Source: Prorocentrum cordatum
Taxonomy: Eukaryota; Sar; Dinophyceae; Prorocentrales; Prorocentraceae
NCBI GenBank assembly: GCA_963575745.1
Contig: CAUYUJ010018305.1
Span: 725,657 to 758,156 of the forward strand
Length of the DNA stretch: 32,500 nt
Reading direction: 5' to 3'
Shown: positions 9,701 through 18,571 of the stretch, one piece after another
Layout: each line of letters begins with the position of its first letter
Position numbering within the stretch: the stretch's first letter is position 1
The notes under the pieces: generated by a model
Seen by the model: only the letters and a program-made list of their open reading frames with translations
Database searches by the model: none
Told to the model about the DNA's origin: nothing
Made by a program: the position numbers and the translations under genes

Positions 9701-10712
9701 GGCCATGAATTTGATTAGCACTCGTGGGGCGACCGAGAATCGCTGCCGGGGCCCTTGTTGGCCCTTATTCGTGCCTCAGGGACTACCCTTGTCCCGTTCG
9801 CTCGGCGCAGCGTTTCCCCGTCTTGGAGTGTCATTGCTCGGCCGCGAGTGGAAGAGCCGCAACGTCGACGACGCAGTGGGCGGCGGCCAGAACGACGCTG
9901 TGGGCGCGCAGTTTCTTTGCATCCATGCCGCGCTGGACGGCCCGGCGGCGTTGGCGGGGGACGGGCGCCCGGAAGGCGCGCGATTGGGCTTCCCCATCCG
10001 ACTTCGAGGCCGCCGATAGGCAGGCAGCCGCTGGTCCGGGAACAGGCCCATCTGTGTGCCATCGCCGCCTGGGGCGCAGGCGACACGCAGTTTGCGTTCG
10101 GTTTGGCAGTGGTGCAGCTGTTCGGAGGCAAGTCCGCTGGCTTCGATTTCAGCCGCATTCCTACGTGGTGCGCGTGGGTCATGGCGGCTTTGCGCGCAGC
10201 TCCTCTCGTGCGCTGCGTCGACGAAATATCGTGCGTCGAGCGCGCCTCCACGGCGGACAGTGCATATTCTGCGCGGCGCCGCTTTGCCCGGGCGCGGGGC
10301 TGGGACATCCCGGACCGCAAGGGTTGGCAAGGGCCCGCCGCTTCAGAAGTGTTTCGCCGCCTTGGGCGGCGTGCCAGATCTGCGCGAGCTTCCAGTCCAG
10401 GGCGCAGTCATCAAGATCGCCGAGGAGAGGGCTAAGGCATTGAGATCGGCCTTGGTGGCGATCCGCAAGCCGGGCGTCCTGTTCGGCGCGGATCGTGGGG
10501 GAATTGGGCTTCGCCTTCACTCAGTTGCGCGGCCAGCCGGGCCGCGCGAAGCTCCGGCCATTCACGCGCCGCCAGAGCGAGTCGGGCAGGACAGCGTTGA
10601 ACGAGCAGCTCCAGAGTGCGATCAACTGGTGGTCGCGCGAGCTTCGCTTTGCGAGGCCCCAGACGATTCCTCGGGGCCTGGGTGACCGCGCTCAACCGTC
10701 GAGTCCTATCAG
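9701..10712 (+). pseudogene. Pol-B reverse transcriptase core and thumb, frameshifted
   Basis: Would synthesise cDNA from element RNA. The reading passes through three frames. NVDDA and QNDA occur near 9860-9900. Then comes the palm stretch LFGGKSAGFDF (about 10119-10150) and CVDEIS near 10215, standing where RTs carry the catalytic Asp pair; here the second Asp is Glu. Further on is DLRELPVQGAVIKIAEER (about 10378-10430), then ELGFAFTQLRGQPGRAKLRP and LNEQLQSAINWW (about 10498-10635), typical of the thumb/connection of this dinoflagellate RT type, ending near 10712 at the first insert. At least two frameshifts and the altered motif C make it inactive. The family call comes from motif order and recall of similar dinoflagellate proteins. 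Confidence 0.6.
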
Positions 10713-10859
10713 GAGGAGAAAAAACACAGACACAATCAATCGTCGATTCTCAGGAAAATGTAGGAAAGTATGGGAAGTGGAGGGGAAGACAGAAACCCAG
10801 AAGATATGGGGGAATATGGGGAATCTGGTTATTAGTGTCTATTTATTTGTGTGTCCCAG
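10713..10859 (+). other. Introner-like insert 1 in Pol-B (candidate GA-AG intron)
   Basis: 147 bp, AT-rich, starting CAG|GAGGAGAAAA and ending in a T-rich stretch with GTCCCAG. It is similar throughout to inserts 2 and 3. It falls between the RT thumb and the RNase H start (SDGEGADADVGA, about 10879-10914). The exon limits given are the simplest reading of the repeat boundaries; the non-GT donor would be GA. Confidence 0.55.
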
Positions 10860-11056
10860 TTCCCCTTCGTCCCACTCCGACGGCGAAGGTGCGGATGCCG
10901 ACGTCGGCGCAGCGCCGCGGCAGCCGTCGTGTCCCGGGCCCGCGGCCGGCCGGGCGGAGAGGTGCCAGACGGTGCCCGCCAGCGTGGGAAACAGGCTCGT
11001 GTGCCCGCGGGCGCTCCCAGGGCAGCCCGTGGATCCACTTCGTCGACAATTCTCAG
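10860..11056 (+). pseudogene. Pol-B RNase H first half, between inserts 1 and 2
   Basis: In the frame continued from the RT thumb the segment reads SHSDGEGADADVGAA, matching the first RNase H motif (T/S-D-G followed by spaced G-A). Near its end, in another frame, it reads PWIHFVDNSQ, which resembles the RNase H strand carrying a catalytic Asp. An internal frameshift is therefore likely. It ends exactly at the CAG preceding insert 2. Confidence 0.45.
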
Positions 11057-11316
11057 GAGGGAAAGAAGCTCACAAACACAAGTAATCGGCGGTTTCCCAA
11101 AAGATATGGGAAAAGATGGGAAGTGGGGGGGAAGACGGGAACCCAGGAGATCTGGAGAAAAAGGGAGAATCCTTTTATTTGTGTGTGTATTTATTTATTC
11201 ATTTATTTATTTATTTAGTTAGTTATTTATTTATTTATTTATTGATTTGTTTGTTTGTTTGTTTGTTTGTTTTAGTTTGTTTGTTTATTTATTTATTTAT
11301 TTATTTACTTATTTGT

Positions 11317-11356
<40 letters not shown>

Positions 11357-11361
11357 CCCAG
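11057..11361 (+). other. Introner-like insert 2 in Pol-B, enlarged by microsatellites
   Basis: 305 bp, starting CAG|GAGGGAAAG and ending GTGTGTCCCAG. The first ~125 bp match inserts 1 and 3. The 3' part (about 11175-11356) has grown into TTTA, TTTG and TA repeats. Removing 305 bp shifts the frame by two, which is what is needed to bring the RNase H-like sequence after it into phase with the frame before it. Confidence 0.55.
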
Positions 11362-11597
11362 GGCCCCTTCAAGTTCTGCTGGACTCTCCAGCCTGGTCGG
11401 CGGTGTGTCCAGCGTGATGGGCGGCGACGTGATCGCGGGCCGAACTTGGTCTCTGGCGCGCAGGCGAGGGGGCCCCCTGGCTCGACCGGGTCGAGTCCAG
11501 GTCCAAGCCCGTCGACGAGACGGTTTTTCCCGTGGTGCATGCTCTGAGCGGGCCATGGGCATTCTTAGTCCTCCTGACGCTGCCGGCTCTAGCTCAG
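11362..11597 (+). pseudogene. Pol-B RNase H C-terminal half, between inserts 2 and 3
   Basis: In the frame expected after removal of insert 2 the sequence contains ELGLWRAGEGAPWLDRVESR followed by SKPVDE, resembling the conserved end of RNase H domains of this RT type (W-x2-RV-x-S-x-SN-x-AD). Two TGA codons interrupt the frame upstream (near 11415 and 11430). It ends at CAG before insert 3. The match is by eye. Confidence 0.45.
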
Positions 11598-11760
11598 GAG
11601 GGGAAAAAACACACAGACAAAATTAATCGGCGATTCCCCAGAAAATATGGGAAAATATAGGAAGTGGGGGGGAAGACAAAAACCCAGAACATATAGGAAA
11701 ATATGGGGCATCGTTTTATTTGTGTGAATTTATTTGTGTGTTTGTGGGCCCTTTCACTAG
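11598..11760 (+). other. Introner-like insert 3 in Pol-B
   Basis: About 163 bp starting CAG|GAGGGGAAAA, similar to insert 1 along its length, with a T-rich 3' part ending near CACTAG at 11760. The right boundary is less certain because the GTCCCAG found in the other two copies has diverged to GGGCCC here. Confidence 0.5.
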
Positions 11761-11830
11761 CGCCGACCAGAGGACTGCGACCACTGGCGGCGCGCGGTGC
11801 GGTGGCGCGAGGCTTTCGCCGCGCCGGGCC

Positions 11831-12134
11831 CGCGGAGGCGGCGGTGCCTGTCGCCCTCCTTCGCCGGGCCACCGCGGGGGCCCCGAGGGCGACGGCAACG
11901 CGCGGCCCCCCTGCCGCGCACGAGGAGTGCTGGAGTCATCGGCGGGTCGCCCGCGCAAGGAAGACGAGCCCCGCGACCCCCCCCCAAAAGGATTCTGGGG
12001 GGGAGTTTTGCCAGGGCGACGCGCGTGGCCCGAGGTTCCCGGAGGGGTGTCGGGGATTTCGGGGAGCATGTTCCCGGAAGGGTCTTCGGGAACATGTTCC
12101 CGCCCGTGGTCCCTGCCCCCACGTGCATTCGAAG
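11831..12134 (+). repeat. Direct repeat downstream of Pol-B (LTR-like copy 2)
   Basis: Partner of 6977-7296. Includes a perfect 10-bp hairpin, CATGTTCCCG (12067-12076) and CGGGAACATG (12087-12096); copy 1 has a corresponding but imperfect structure. The homology ends near the GAAG at 12131-12134. Confidence 0.55.
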
Positions 12135-12164
12135 CCCTTCAAGCTTCGGAAAGCCGTCTTGCGC

Positions 12165-12360
12165 CCCCCCTGCCTTCTGAGAGCCCCCCGCCTTCTGAGA
12201 GGGCCCCCCCCTCGCCTCCTACAGGAGGGCCCTCGCCTCCAAAAAGGCCCCCGCCTTCCAAGAAGGCCCCCGCCTCCCAAGAAGGCTGGCCGTTCTCAGA
12301 GGGCTCCCGCCTCCTGAGAAACCCCCCCCGCCTTCTCCGAGGGCCGCCCCCCTCGCGCCG
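12165..12360. repeat. Degenerate minisatellite with palindromic CCTTCTGAGAAGG core
   Basis: About eight units of roughly 20-26 bp built on CCCCCGCCTTC-n-GAGAAGGC. Each unit is partly self-complementary. A related array occurs at 15865-16015. Confidence 0.6.
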
Positions 12361-12461
12361 GCCCCTCGCGCGCGCCGCCGGCCGAGGAGGGCGAGGCCGG
12401 CCCTGCCCGCCTCCCGCGACCCCGCCCGCCCGCCTCGTTTTTTGTTTGTTTGTTTGTTTTG

Positions 12462-12462
12462 T

Positions 12463-12507
<45 letters not shown>

Positions 12508-12520
12508 TGGGGGGGGGGGG
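12462..12520. repeat. (TC)n microsatellite followed by a G run
   Basis: An almost uninterrupted TC repeat from 12462 to about 12508, directly followed by about a dozen G. Confidence 0.95.
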
Positions 12521-13400
12521 CCTCGCTTCTCCGCGCGCCGCCCCGCCCCGACGCCCCTCGCCGCGCCGCCCTCCCCGAATTTTAACCTCGCCCTCCCTCC
12601 TCCCGCCGCTGCTCCGGCTGCCCCCTCCCGGCCTGGCCTCGAGGCCGCGGGGCCTCGCGCGGTCGCCGCTGGGGGCGGCGGCGTGCGCTCGGCCCCTCCT
12701 CGAGCCCTTCGCCTCCTCCCGCTCTCCCCCCTTCGCCCACTGGCGCTGCCCCCCGGGCCCTTCGGCCTCGCCGCCTCTCTCCTGCTCCCCCCCGCCGCCC
12801 CCTCCCTGCCTCCTCGCCCCCTCCGCCCCTGCCTCTCCCCGGTCGCTCGGGGGGCCCAGGTCCGCGGGGGCACCCGTGGTGGGTAGAGCACGGCGCTCCG
12901 CGCGATGGGGAGGGCGGGCGCACCTGGCCTGTCCCCCTCCCCCTCCCCCTTCCCCCTGCCGCCCCCCCCGGCCTCCCCTCCCCCTCCCCCTTCCCGCCAG
13001 CTCCCCCCCACCCCCCTCCGCACCGCCGCCCCCGCGCGAGGTCAAGGAGGCGAAGAACTCTGCGGAGGAGCGGAGGAAGGCCGCGGAGCTCCTCGAGGCC
13101 GGCCTCCCTCCGTGTCGCCCGTGCGATCTTCCCGGCGGGCGGGCCGGCCGGGCCAGCCAGCCAGGCCAGCGAACCGACAGCGTGGCACCGCTCGGGCGTG
13201 TGCACCCAGGGTCATCTCGCGGAGGAGTCGGCGCACGAGGTCGAAACACGCACGCGACATGGGTGCCCCGGGCGACGGCGAGACTGGGAGGCGTCGCCTC
13301 CTTTGCCGTCGCAGGGAGGGTCGTCTGGGGATCGCCTCTCTTTTCCCTCCGTGGATTCCGCTTTGAAAATCTATGATCGGGGGCGGCAAAGACAGGGGTC
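12521..13400. other. GC-extreme interval, no supported gene
   Basis: Very C/G-rich sequence giving long Pro/Ala/Arg frames on both strands. One short stretch reads EVKEAKNSAEERRKAAELLE (plus strand, about 13038-13100), which could be an exon of a helical protein, but nothing around it supports a gene. Confidence 0.4.
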
Positions 13401-13417
13401 ATGACTAGGGGGGGTGG

Positions 13418-13441
13418 ATATCATGGCGGGGGCCATGATAT
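13418..13441. repeat. Perfect 10-bp hairpin
   Basis: ATATCATGGC (13418-13427) and GCCATGATAT (13432-13441) with a GGGG loop. Function unknown. Confidence 0.6.
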
Positions 13442-13836
13442 TTCCCCAGATTTCATGGCGCCCCTTCTTAATTCATTACGTCCCTGGTCCTCCCGCTGGG
13501 CGCGCACATGCCCCCGGTCATGATTTGCACCCCCCCCCTTGGACACCCCCCTCTTGGCCGCTCCCGATATGAAGGCGTCGGGTGTCTGTGTATAGTTGGG
13601 GAGTCCAGGGTTCGCCAGGGAGTGACTTCCTTTCAAAATAGCCGAATGCCTCCCGAAGCCTCCCGAAAACCCTCCGGAAAAGGGTTCCGAGAGGATTTCC
13701 GGACAGCTCCGGGAGGATTTCAGCAGGGCCTGCGTCGCTTTGGAAGGAAGCCAGCCCCTGGCGAGCCCTGGGCTTTCTAAGGGTAGGCCTCCCTGGTCTC
13801 GGCTCGGCGTCACCCCACCATACTTATACTATGTGT

Positions 13837-13860
13837 GCGTCGCCCCCGCAGGGGCGACGC
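13837..13860. repeat. GC-rich perfect hairpin
   Basis: GCGTCGCCCC (13837-13846) and GGGGCGACGC (13851-13860) with a 4-nt loop. No gene ends nearby, so I do not call it a terminator. Confidence 0.5.
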
Positions 13861-14026
13861 GCGCACCGAGAAGTCTTACAGTATATGCGTCGTGGCGGGC
13901 GCTTTCTGGCCACACCGCCCGGGTTACGATACTACTACAAGATGGGCATACCAGATGTTCGGGTCGGACGCGCGCCTCCAAGGAGGACATCTAGTGTTAG
14001 CATGTCCCTGTGTGTCCCAGAAAATC

Positions 14027-14200
14027 ACCACTCACCAAACCACCCCAACCCAACCCGAAGGCTTCAATTTGCCCTCCATTTCCAGTTTGGGGGGGGTCGG
14101 GGAACACTGAAAAAACACATGGAACCCGTCCCCCCCCCCAACCCGAAATTCGGGTCAAATTCGGGTCTTCGGGTTGGGTTGGGGTGGTCTGGTAGGTGGT
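14027..14200. mobile_element. Small terminal-inverted-repeat element (MITE-like)
   Basis: Arms 14027-14060 and 14167-14200 are inverted copies, with a perfect 22-bp core (14039-14060 and 14167-14188, containing AACCCAACCCGAAG) and three mismatches in the outer part. The ~105-bp interior has no ORF and contains the palindrome ACCCGAAATTCGGGT (14141-14155). Size and structure fit a MITE or foldback element; no target duplication is obvious. Confidence 0.55.
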
Positions 14201-14377
14201 CAAAGCTGGGGGCACCCGGGGCCAGGGGCACCTCCAGCACCCCTCGAGCGGTGCGAACCCCCTGGGCCCCCCCCGCCGCGGAGCGCGAGAAGACCAGCAG
14301 CGGCCCGCACGCCCCGAGGCCGCGAGGCCAGAGCCACTGGTGGCCGCTCCTGCCCCGGGTCGCCCACTGCGTGCGGC

Positions 14378-14378
<1 letters not shown>

Positions 14379-14436
<58 letters not shown>
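14379..14436. repeat. Perfect (GTC)n microsatellite
   Basis: Uninterrupted GTC/CGT repeat about 58 bp long. Confidence 0.95.
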
Positions 14437-14636
14437 GCGTCTCGTCGGCCAGGAGGACCCTGCGCTCGTGGCCCAGAGAGCCCGCCCACGTCCGCCGCCT
14501 CGCGGCCTGGCCTCCTCGGCCGCGGCCCCCGGACTCCCGGCGCGGCTTCTCTCGCGCGGCTGGCCCGGCGTCCATGGGATCACGCTTCGCTGTCCAGACA
14601 GCGAGGGCATGGATATGGACATGGGTATGGTCGTCG

Positions 14637-14686
14637 TTTTTTTTTTTTTTTTTTTTTTTTTCTCTCTCTCTCTCTCTCTCTCTCTC
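14637..14686. repeat. T25 run followed by (CT)n
   Basis: A run of 25 T joined to about 13 CT units. Confidence 0.95.
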
Positions 14687-14786
14687 CCCTCGTAGGCCTA
14701 TATGTACACACCATGCCAGGGCCCAGCCCTGACCCGGCACGGTGATGTATACTCAGGCCTCCGACATCTGGATGTTTCAATGCGGA

Positions 14787-15200
14787 GCCCGCAGAAGTCC
14801 CGCCCTTTCCCCAGGGCAAGGTTTTCATCCCGAGTCGTTTGTTGACGATCCTGATCCCCGAAACTAGCATCCAGAGGCAGAGAATGGCGACACATTGGCC
14901 GCCAGGGTTCAGGATGGCTCTGTTCAGGCACGCCATGCCTTTCAAGCTGACGGCGTGTCGCTCTGCTTTCTGGGACAAGAGTGTTGGAAGAGCTCGGAAT
15001 GACGCGTTGCGACTGGGACTTGCTAAGCGTGTCGCGTCGAGTCGTGATGGGCCAGAATTGGCGGCGCGACACTAAGCAAACGCTCCTGTCCAGATAGTTT
15101 GTTTTGTACGTGTCTGTTCTCACTACAGCGCCTCCGCAAGTCCCGACCCTTTCCCTGGGGCGGGCTTCTTGTCCCACCAAGTCGTTTCTGATGGCCCTGG
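14787..15200. repeat. Diverged direct duplication
   Basis: A ~60-bp segment at about 14790-14850 reappears, diverged, at about 15133-15200. Shared words include AAGTCCCG, CCCTTTCCC and AGTCGTTT in the same order, about 345 bp apart. The rest of 14690-15640 has no supported gene; open frames there are short and unrelated to known proteins. Confidence 0.45.
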
Positions 15201-15864
15201 GATCCAGCGAGTCGCCCCAGAGACCGAAACCGACGAAACACCTCATTGTTGATTTTTTCAAGACGTTGGACGTCGGTTTTCGGGACGATTCGGGGCGCCC
15301 CCTGAAAGCTCTCGTTCATCCGCAGCTGCTGCCAAAAAGCATCCCGAAGCAAGAGTCGAGAACCGAAGGCCGGAACGCTCTTGGGAAGGTCGAAGGCCTG
15401 GTAAGGTCGAAGGCTTGGGTATTCACCGCTAGAATATGTCCGCATGCACCTCGTCGGAGTCGTGCCCTGAGGTCTCGAGAAGTGGTGGATATGGACATCT
15501 GTCCGTCCGCGGGGGCAGGCAGGTAGCCCTACCCACCGCTCCCCGAACCCTCGGAACACGACCCAGCGGCAGTGGATATGGTCACATCCTGGCGGCGCAT
15601 GGCTAGGCAGGCGTTCCTGACCGTAGGGCACCCCTGCGCAGACGGCCCCGGCAACTCCGCCGCAAACAGATATACACAGACGCCCTCCAGTGGATTGTTC
15701 CTAGTCCTCTTGGGGAGGGTGGCGGTGTAGGAATCACCACTTCGGGCCAGCGAATTTGCACACCGCCGCCCTCCCTCGCAGGGAAAAGGAACACGCGTCG
15801 GCGGGTGTCTTTGCATATATGTTCGTGGCGTAGCCCGGCGGCGAGCGAGGGGGGGAAGCGAGAA

Positions 15865-16015
15865 GGAGAAGGCCTCCTCAGAAGGCGGCGGGGCTTCTCG
15901 GAATCCCCCGGGCCTTCTGAGAGGTTGCCTGTGTCTTCGGGGAAGGCTTCGAAAACTTCGCAGAAGGCTGGGGGACTTCCGAGCCTGCTGAGAAGGCCTC
16001 CTCCTTCTCACTTGA
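15865..16015. repeat. Second CCTTCTGAGAAGG-type minisatellite
   Basis: Units such as CTTCTCAGAAGGCGG, CTTCTGAGAGG and CTGAGAAGGCC recur at irregular spacing. They share the palindromic core of the array at 12165-12360. Confidence 0.5.
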
Positions 16016-16335
16016 GCGGCGCAAGAAAATGGGGTCGTCTGCGCCGACACTGGCGCGTGAGCCGCCCGCGTAAGGTCGCGCGTAAGCGCCCTCGTCTCCA
16101 CTGTGGCGCCGGCGGCCCGCGCAAGCCGCCGCGTAGGGTCGCTATGCCATCTCGCGTAGGACCCGATTTTGATCGTCGCTCACTTCTCCCCCTCGCTCGC
16201 CGCCGAGTAGCCTCCCCCTCTGGGCGGCCGCGCCGGCCGTCGGCGCCATGGTGCCGCGGCGCGCGCGCCGCTCAGTCGGCAGCCGCCACGGCAGGGCACG
16301 CGCCCTCGGGGGGGCCAGGACCGCGGCCGGGGGAT

Positions 16336-16595
16336 GGAGGAGCAGCAGGGAGGATCGAGGAGGAGGAGGAGGAGGAGGAGGAGGAGGGAGGGAGGAGGAG
16401 GAGGAGGGAGGAGGAGGAGGAGGAGGAGGAGGAGGAGGAGGAGGAGGAGGAGGAGGAGGAGGATCGAGGAGGAGGAGGAGGAGGAGGAGGCGGAGGAGGA
16501 GGAGGAGGTGGAGCGAGGAGGAGAGGAGGAGGGGAGGAGGAGGAGGAGGAGGAGGAGGGGAGGAGGAGGAGGGGGAGGAGGAGGAGGAGGAGGCA
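16336..16595. repeat. Long (GGA)n microsatellite
   Basis: About 260 bp of GGA with occasional interruptions (GGATCGAGG, GGAGGC, GGAGCG). All purine on the plus strand. Confidence 0.95.
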
Positions 16596-16619
16596 CCCCC
16601 CATAACGTATCGCTACCCC

Positions 16620-16765
16620 CCCACCGTAGTGCGCCTCTGGCACTGCCATTCGGATGCTCGCAGGCTACTGTGGCGCTTGCAGGCTACACCGCTCACGGCC
16701 TAGCGCGGCGTTGACAGGCTCATTGCCAGTGCTCGCAGACATGGTGCTGCGCTCGCAGGCTATTG
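16620..16765. repeat. Degenerate minisatellite, GTGGTGCTCGCAGGCT core
   Basis: Repeats of a ~20-30 bp motif (GATGCTCGCAGGCTACTG, GGCGCTTGCAGGCTACA, GCTGCGCTCGCAGGCTATTG). Related to the arrays at 23024-23160 and 23350-23475. Confidence 0.5.
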
Positions 16766-16908
16766 TTCCACATGCAGGGTCTGGCAGTTTTTGCGTACGC
16801 GCGCGTGGTTCATTCGGTATTCTGGTGCTGGCAGGGCCGCGAGAAGTGTGGTAGTGGCATGGATAGCAGACATAGTAGCAACAGTCGCAGCAATAAAAGT
16901 GATATCAG

Positions 16909-17213
16909 GAGGAGGAGGAAGAAGAGGAGGAGGAGGAGGACGAGGGGGTGGAGGAGGAGAAGGAGTTGGAGGGGGGAACGGGATGTCCCTGTAATCGTCG
17001 TCGTGGTTGTGTCGTGCTCGTGGTGATCGTTGTTATGTTTGTCGTAATTGGTGTTGGTGTCGTCGTCGTCGTCGTCGTCGAAATCGCCATCGTCGTCGTG
17101 TTGATTTCGGTCGCAGCGATCGTCGTCGTCGGCGTGTGGTCATCGTTGCGACCGTCGTCGTGACAGTCGCAGTCGTCGTACTATGCGTAATCGTCGCGAT
17201 CGTCGTCATAGTC
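16909..17213. repeat. GGA array then imperfect GTC array hosting LINE-2
   Basis: GGA-rich sequence at about 16909-16975, then interrupted GTC/CGT repeats from about 16996 up to the LINE-2 target duplication. The same kind of imperfect GTC array resumes after LINE-2 at 22676, so it was one array before insertion. Confidence 0.8.
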
Positions 17214-17226
17214 GTCGTGATCGTGG
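17214..17226 (+). repeat. LINE-2 target-site duplication, left copy
   Basis: GTCGTGATCGTGG, identical over 13 bp to 22676-22688. The match ends where the spliced-leader remnant begins on the right and diverges on the left. The low-complexity target lowers certainty slightly. Confidence 0.75.
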
Positions 17227-17241
17227 CCATTTTGGCTCAAG
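17220..17241 (+). other. Spliced-leader relic at the 5' end of LINE-2
   Basis: Matches the conserved 22-nt dinoflagellate spliced leader at 20 positions; the last 16 (GCCATTTTGGCTCAAG) are exact. The first 6-7 bases overlap the target duplication, so the element itself probably begins inside the leader. It lies 106 nt before the ORF1 ATG. It is read as cDNA of a trans-spliced mRNA, not as an SL RNA gene. Confidence 0.85.
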
Positions 17242-17347
17242 GCCTCATCAAGGAACTGCACCTCACCCGTTTTTTGCACATCAGCTTTCACTGTTTCACT
17301 GCCACTCATTTTGTGCTGGCCCATACCTACTGATACGGTCGCCGCAG

Positions 17348-18519
17348 ATGCACGCAGCTCCCTTGGCCGCGCCCGTCTCGCCAGGCTTCGGCCTAGGCGG
17401 CAGTGGAGCAGCCGCAGCAGCAGTCGCACCCGCCATGGCTCCAGCCTCGCCTGAGCGCAGGCGCGTGAAGGCGAGAACGGCCGCAGGAGAGGAAGAAGTC
17501 GAGAAAATTGATGATGGAGCGACGGTGACACCGACCCTGGCGACGTCTCTGCAGTTCTCGCGCAGCCAACGCCCGTACCCGAGGGTCTGGAGAACGGCAT
17601 GGAGACACGTTTATTCAGAGCCCGGACGAATGATTTCAGCAGTACTTTATCTCATAGTGTACTCCCCTTGGAGAGAGAAGTGAAGACAGTCGCCAACAAA
17701 GTTAGGAACACCGACAAGACGGTGGCCGCCATGAAGACAGACCTGGTGAACCTGACCGCCCGCGTCACAGTCATGGAGAACGGAGGGGGTGGAGGTGGAA
17801 CTTGTAGCGCGGGCCAGGGACGTGCGGCTGGCAGCATTGCTGGCTCGGCATCTGACTTGTCCGCCGTCCCACCCGCCATCAGGCCCCCTGTCAACAAGCG
17901 GCAGATCTTGTGCGTCGGAGGCTACCAGTACACTGAGGGACTGGAGCTCGCCAACAACCTCAAGCAGATCCTCACCGACAGTCACATCACGGGGATGAAG
18001 AAAGTATTTCCTGTCGGCAGTTACGCGGACCGCGTCAAGGTAGAGTTCGGGACGAGCCAGAAGATGTGGGTTTGCCTGGTGGCGATGAAGGGCAGGAAGT
18101 TCTCTTCCACGCTCGCGCACGAGAACAGGCCGCAGGACACCAGGGACCCCACCAAGAGGCAGCTGTGGCACACGATCGACAACTATCCCGAGGAGTTGAC
18201 CTGCCAGAACCGAGCCACACATGCCAAAGACCTTCTCAAAGCAGCTGTCATCAAGAAGTGGCCGACCTTCTCAGAACCCGAGCTGATGCACATGATTGAC
18301 GCTTCCAAGGACATGGGCTCCGTGGTGTTGCTCCGTAAGTTCTTACCCGCCGATGTTGTCCCGAGGAACCCTTTGAAGATCCTGATGCGCAACTTTCCCT
18401 CTTACAACCTGAAGGTGATGCCTGATGCTCAGGAGTGGTTGAGGACGCAGGGGGTGGAGATCGACTTTTCCCAGCACGTGGATGAGATCAACGACCCGCC
18501 CCGTCGGGGCGGTTCTTGA
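17348..18519 (+). pseudogene. LINE-2 ORF1: RNA-binding protein, one frameshift
   Basis: Expected to coat element RNA. It starts at ATG 17348, 106 nt after the spliced leader. The first ~55 codons (Ala/Pro-rich, then RRRVKAR and EEEVEKIDD) are in one frame. The sequence continues in the -1 frame from about 17515 to the TGA at 18517. The second part has a probable coiled coil (about 17660-17770), a Gly run, then a folded domain with RQILCVGGYQYTEGLELANN and VFPVGSYADRVKVEF that looks like an RRM-type domain of LINE ORF1 proteins. The C-terminus is hydrophilic. ORF2 begins 12 nt after the stop in the same frame. Confidence 0.75.
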
Positions 18520-18571
18520 CTATCTTCAGATATGAATAGGCGCCTTCCATCTAGCGACGACACGATAGTCA
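18517..18571 (+). promoter_or_regulatory. Candidate UGA readthrough or reinitiation site between LINE-2 ORF1 and ORF2
   Basis: ORF1 ends in UGA followed by CUA (18517-18522), a well-known readthrough context. ORF2 continues in the same frame; an ATG lies 12 nt after the stop at 18532. TGACTATC (18517-18524) pairs perfectly with GATAGTCA (18564-18571), so a hairpin could include the stop codon itself. Because an ATG is present, reinitiation is an equally good reading. Confidence 0.4.

Larger units (their letters stand above)
6977..12134 (+). mobile_element. Pol-B: decayed retroelement bounded by direct repeats
   Basis: A retroelement relic made of an N-terminal region of unknown fold, an RT and an RNase H-like domain. 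All are broken by frameshifts and interrupted by three related AT-rich inserts. The outer limits are taken from the direct repeats at 6977-7296 and 11831-12134, which is an inference. I see no integrase or tyrosine recombinase. The strong divergence of the repeats and the many frame changes mark it as old. Confidence 0.5.

Noticed and set aside
11415-11432. Continuous functional RNase H after splicing in Pol-B
   Set aside because: Two TGA codons lie in the expected spliced frame, and exon 10860-11056 also seems to hold an internal frame change, so the gene is a relic even if the inserts are introns.
13837-13860. Hairpin as a bacterial-type terminator
   Set aside because: No T run, no upstream gene and a eukaryotic context.
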